64,000 nucleotides of DNA from Theodoxus fluviatilis (lineage: Eukaryota; Mollusca; Gastropoda; Cycloneritida; Neritidae), in the NCBI GenBank assembly GCA_034096865.1, contig JAWQFJ010028290.1:63501-127500 (forward strand), given 5' to 3'. Below the pieces are notes generated by a model. That model saw only the letters and a list, made by a program, of their open reading frames with translations, made no database searches and had not been told where the DNA came from. Position numbers and translations under genes: made by a program. This document shows, in pieces, positions 61,306 to 64,000 of the stretch. Every line of letters begins with the position of its first letter. Position 1 is the first letter of the stretch.

Positions 61306-62886
61306 AACCACTCAGTGCAGCACACAGGACAGACATCAGGCAGGCCAGAGATCACAGTGCAGCACACAGGACAGACATCAGGCAGGCCACAGTGCAGCAC
61401 ACAGGACAGCCATCAGGCAGGCCACAGTGCAGCACACAGGACAGACATCAGGCAGGCCAGAGATCACAGTGCAGCACACAGGACAGACATCAGGCAGGCC
61501 AAAGATCACAGTGCAGCACACAGGACAGACATCAGGCAGGCCACAGTGCAGCACACAGGACAGACATCAGGCAGACCACAGTGCAGCACACAGGACAGAC
61601 ATCAGGCAGGCCAGAGATCACAGTGCAGCACACAGGACAGACATCAGGCAGGCCACAGTGCAGCACACAGGACAGACATCAGGCAGAGAGATCACAGTGC
61701 AGCACACAGGACAGACATCAGGCAGGCCAGAGATCACAGTGCAGCACACAGGACAGACATCAGGCAGAGAGATCACAGTGCAGCACACAGGACAGACATC
61801 AGGCAGAGAGATCACAGTGCAGCACACAGGACAGACATCAGGCAGGCCAGAGATCACAGTGCAGCACACAGGACAGACATCAGGCAGGCCAGAGATCACA
61901 GTGCAGCACACAGGACGGACATCAGGCAGGCCAGAGATCACAGTGCAGCACACAGGACAGACATCAGGCAGGCCAGAGATCACAGTGCAGCACACAGGAC
62001 AGACATCAGGCAGGCCAGAGATCACAGTGCAGCACACAGGACAGACATCAGGCAGGCCAGAGATCACAGTGCAGCACACAGGACAGACATCAGGCAGGCC
62101 AGAGATCACAGTGCAGCACACAGGACAGACATCAGGCAGGCCAGAGATCACAGTGCAGCACACAGGACAGACATCAGGCAGGCCACAGTGCAGCACACAG
62201 GACAGACATCAGGCAGGCCAGAAATCACAGTGCAGCACACAGGACAGACATCGGGCAGGCCAGAGATCACAGTGCAGCACACAGGACAGACATCAGGCAG
62301 GCCAGAGATCACAGTGCAGCGCACAGGACAGACATCAGGCAGGCCACAGTGCAGCACACAGGACAGACATCAGGCAGGCCACAGTGCAGCACACAGGACA
62401 GACATCAGGCAGGCCAGAGATCACAGTGCAGCACACAGGACAGACATCAGGCAGGCCACAGTGCAGCACACAGGACAGACATCAGGCAGGCCAGAAATCA
62501 CAGTGCAGCACACAGGACAGACATCAGGCAGGCCACAGTGCAGCACACAGGACAGCCATCAGGCAGGCCACAGTGCAGCACACAGGACAGACATCAGGCA
62601 GGCCAGAGATCACAGTGCAGCACACAGGACAGACATCAGGCAGGCCACAGTGCAGCACACAGGACAGACATCAGGCAGGCCAGAAATCACAGTGCAGCAC
62701 ACAGGACAGACATCAGGCAGGCCACAGTGCAGCACACAGGACAGACATCAGGCAGGCCACAGTGCAGCACACAGGACAGACATCAGGCAGGCCAGAGATC
62801 ACAGTGCAGCACACAGGACAGACATCAGGCAGGCCAGAGATCACAGTGCAGCACACAGGACAGACATCAGGCAGAGAGATCACAGT
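61306..62886. repeat. 35/39/42 bp minisatellite
   Basis: About 40 copies of gtgcagcacacaggacagac plus atcaggcaggccagagatca and ca, with two shorter forms lacking ccagagat or ggcc. Three + strand frames are each open for over 500 codons, so the ORFs are not treated as genes. Confidence 0.95.
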
Positions 62887-64000
62887 GCACTGCATGCAGC
62901 AACCCTGGCACAGCCTGCCTCCCACTGCTTCATGCGTATTCATGATTGCATCCATCCTCACAAGCAGCACTGCAACTGTTAAAGACTTCTAAGGCATTAA
63001 CTGCGACTGTCAGGAGTATTCACATGTGAGAGAATGTCCTTGATTGCATAGGCTGAAATGGCCCTATGTCTTGCAAATATCATACAAGCCACACAAATAT
63101 CTTTGCAGGGAAATGCTGACAGGAGTGTCCAAGGGTATGATTCCATGCCCACACAAACATTTCCCTGGAGTCCAACAAAGCCGTAAAACTGTTGACATTA
63201 AACAATCAAGTGATAACTGATATAAACACACACCATCGTGTCAGTTAAAATATTGAGCAAAATGGCAAGTATGGTAATATAAAAAGGCAGGCATGAAATA
63301 TAAATTACTTGAGCAACATTCCCACCATATAACGGCAAACTTGGGCCTTAGAACCAGTTCAGGTGCCACACCAATCCAGTTTCTTGCAATTGGAACCATT
63401 GTAGGTCTTGCAGTTACTGAAGCTGGTGTTAGATTTATTCCCTGACATCAAAATGTGTGTACCTAAATACATAAGTATTTTCTTGTTAGATTGATTTAAT
63501 AATGACTTGTAAAAATTGGGGAAATTTTCCAGGCCGCCAGTAGCACCCTCTGCCTCTTCAGTCACTGGCGCGGCAGCTCCTCGCTGCGAGTTACTATTTT
63601 TACCTATGGGTATGAGACTCAAACTGTTGAACCCGCGATGGCTGGAAATTTCAGACAGTTATCTCATGCAGAGCGAAACTTGTGCGACACGTTTATTTCG
63701 AAGCTTAACATTTCTCTTTCGGACGAAAGCGTTATTCCGTAATGCATGAAAGTTGTCTGCCCCTTGACCACAAGTTGCTTGGTCTTGGGAGACGTCACTG
63801 GACGGCAGACAATCCTTACAGAACATGAAGTAACTCCTACTGCACTAAGTGTGCATAACAACATTCGCAAAAGCTGTCGTTTTGGAATGGACAGTAACTG
63901 CAGTTGCATGTGCCGCTAAAGTGACTGCAGTTTGGGGAAATCTAGGTTAAAAAGTCGTTAAAATGCCGAAGATTGACGGTCTTGGGAGACGGCAGACAAT
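62887..64000. other. Unique DNA; CpG-rich right end, possible promoter or first exon
   Basis: The left 600 bp is A/T-rich with nothing recognised. From about 63530 CpG dinucleotides become frequent (I count about 15 in 230 bp). There are two divergent open starts: minus strand from 63622 (MSLIPIGKNSNSQRGAAAPV...) and plus strand from 63638 (MAGNFRQLSHAERNLCDTFI, stop about 63740) with a good ccgcgATGG context. Neither has a clear donor. The words ggtcttgggagac and ggcagacaat occur at 63781-63812 and again at 63978-64000. Confidence 0.35.

Noticed and set aside
61260..62992. Three overlapping + strand ORFs of over 500 codons
   Set aside because: The same repeat is read in three frames, so there is no evidence for selection on any one.

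Overview
This is eukaryotic, almost certainly animal, DNA. The only gene I can name is spliced, with GT..AG introns of kilobase size. The mobile-element remnants are animal-type hAT elements and a probable solo LTR. There are no bacterial-style operons, ribosome binding sites or RNA genes. An invertebrate, perhaps a lophotrochozoan such as a mollusc, is my inference from the extreme minisatellite load and the divergent Polycomb protein; the sequence does not prove it.

The named gene is the 3' half of a Polycomb-group Sex-comb-on-midleg gene (Scm; vertebrate SCMH1/SCML2) on the + strand. Four exons at 2691-2877, 7663-7800, 10632-10768 and 19879-20001 join in perfect phase. They give 194 residues: the end of the SLED domain, a basic/Ser-rich linker, and the complete C-terminal SAM domain. 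A 3' UTR of about 1.9 kb follows, with AATAAA at 21607 and 21865. The MBT repeats and N-terminus must lie left of the window.

About three quarters of the window (roughly 47 kb by my estimate) is tandem repeat. There are more than 15 minisatellite families with mutually unrelated units of 15-75 bp, many filling Scm introns. The largest is a 14.9 kb array of 33/37 bp units (36300-51195), followed without a gap by a 4.9 kb array of 35 bp units. Their long ORFs are side effects of stop-poor repeat units and are not annotated as genes.

Mobile elements sit inside the repeats. One is a 1.0 kb hAT deletion derivative (10954-11965). Another is a second hAT family present as two copies inside a 1.9 kb tandem duplication (15954-16939 and 17886-18857). 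The third is a candidate solo LTR splitting a 30 bp minisatellite (8812-9345).

From 34.3 to 36.1 kb and from 58.2 to 58.4 kb there are weak coding islands on the + strand with acceptor sites, ORFs and poly(A) signals that I could not name. The right edge (63.5-64 kb) becomes CpG-rich and may be the promoter or first exon of another gene.

The most interesting pattern is that several arrays end exactly at, or within about 12 bases of, a 3' splice site. In two Scm introns the last repeat copy itself forms the splice acceptor.
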